This document shows positions 63,475 through 64,000 of a stretch of 64,000 nt of DNA, one piece after another. The stretch comes from Pseudomonas peradeniyensis (GTDB lineage Bacteria > Pseudomonadota > Gammaproteobacteria > Pseudomonadales > Pseudomonadaceae), in assembly GCF_014268935.2 (NCBI RefSeq), contig NZ_JABWRJ020000002.1, positions 550,001 to 614,000 on the forward strand, in the 5' to 3' direction. The notes beneath the pieces are model-generated. The model was not told where the DNA came from and did not search any database. It was given only the letters and a program-made list of their open reading frames with translations. How positions within the stretch are numbered: the stretch's first letter is position 1; the number at the start of each line of letters is the position of its first letter. The position numbers were made by a program, and so were the translations under genes.

Positions 63475-64000
63475 TTACTCGTTGAACTCCGGAGCGACGT
63501 CGGGCTGCAGGGAGGGCGATTTCGAGGTGACCGCTTCGAACCACACCGGCCACGAACTGCGATGCCGGTTCTCCACCTGCACGCAAGGAATCAACCGCTC
63601 GCGCAATACCTCGGTCCTGCCCACGCTCACCGCCAGCCGATACTTGGCACTGTGCACGCACTCCCGGTCGCCAAACTCGCAACGGTCCAGGCTGGTCCCG
63701 CCGCAGGGGCCGTTCGCCAGGCCTTTGGGGCAGGTCTCGGGGCAGATGTAGAGCGTGTCCTCCAACCGACAGCTGCCGCAGGTATCGCACCCCACCATCG
63801 GGCGTTTGATGCGCCGCTCCAGCTGATGCAGCCACTGTGCTGCGGTGGGGTTGGCCCACAGCGGCCGGGTCACGGCCCAGCCGAAGGCCTTGCTCAAGGT
63901 CGTGGTGCGGCTGAACAGCTGATGGTGCATCGCCGACAGCAGGTGGTAGCGAACCTTTTCCTTGTTGGAGGCGGTGATCTGCCGTTGCCCGAAGCGCCAG
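63475..64000 (-). CDS. Methylenetetrahydrofolate-reductase C-terminal-domain protein (partial)
   Basis: The 3' part of a gene that starts beyond the window; the frame is open from 64000 and 174 codons are seen. A cysteine-rich segment, GCDTCGSCRLEDTLYICPE then PKGLANGPCGGTSLDRCEF, is the MTHFR-C domain, which binds metal or an iron-sulfur centre in related proteins. The N-terminal catalytic part is not in view. It lies upstream of the RelB gene on the same strand. Confidence 0.82.
   Translation of the reverse strand, partial: WRFGQRQITASNKEKVRYHLLSAMHHQLFSRTTTLSKAFGWAVTRPLWANPTAAQWLHQLERRIKRPMVGCDTCGSCRLEDTLYICPETCPKGLANGPCGGTSLDRCEFGDRECVHSAKYRLAVSVGRTEVLRERLIPCVQVENRHRSSWPVWFEAVTSKSPSLQPDVAPEFNE

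Overview
The window is chromosomal DNA from a Pseudomonas, most likely of the P. putida group. This rests on gene order (clpB - tRNA cluster - ndh - yacG - coaE - pilD - pilC / pilA - tRNA-Thr, and murJ-ribF-ileS-lspA-fkpB-ispH followed by minor pilin genes), on high-GC coding style and on many REP palindromes of Pseudomonas type. Identification is from sequence recognition only; no database was searched.

Layout. 1-1530: 3' part of a 23S rRNA gene, 5S rRNA and terminator. 1.7-5.3 kb: a lipid-transport (MCE/LetAB-type) operon in which the membrane partner is split into two half-size genes. 5.3-11.1 kb: metabolic and transport genes, including a histidine phosphatase and an SDR that each lack a catalytic residue, and a divergent LysR/LysE pair. 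11.2-16.6 kb: iron-uptake region (ECF sigma factor, FecR, TonB receptor), a tRNA-Met and a second FecR without a sigma partner beside a Fur-box-like site. 16.6-19.4 kb: two MFS transporters. 19.5-31 kb: core genes rpsT, murJ, ribF, ileS, lspA, fkpB, ispH, then fimT and pilV-pilW-pilX-pilE, then thiO. 31-37.2 kb: bamD, rluD, pgeF and clpB with a sigma32-like promoter.

37.3-41.1 kb: promoters and a tRNA-Asn/Pro/Lys operon, then an AT-richer insert (MFS, DltE-like SDR, small ABM-like protein) flanked by imperfect direct copies of the 5' region of a dihydrofolate-reductase-family gene. 41.1-49.3 kb: that reductase, ndh, small conserved genes, yacG-coaE-pilD-pilC and divergent pilA; pilB and pilY1 are not in their usual places.

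49.3-57.4 kb: an accessory island next to tRNA-Thr(CGT). It carries a two-gene FRG/DUF262 unit (the best candidate for an undescribed defence-type system), a membrane protein, a zincin metallopeptidase bracketed by inverted repeats, a DUF4238 protein, a duplicated gene fragment, and three diverged copies of an ~80-nt element whose pairing is preserved despite sequence change. 57.4-64 kb: small genes, a lytic-transglycosylase-like lipoprotein, an XRE-ImmA/IrrE regulator overlapping a PIN-domain gene, a DMT transporter with a histidine-rich tail, a nitrilase-family hydrolase, a RelE/RelB-type toxin-antitoxin pair, and the end of a gene with an MTHFR-C-type cysteine domain that runs off the window.
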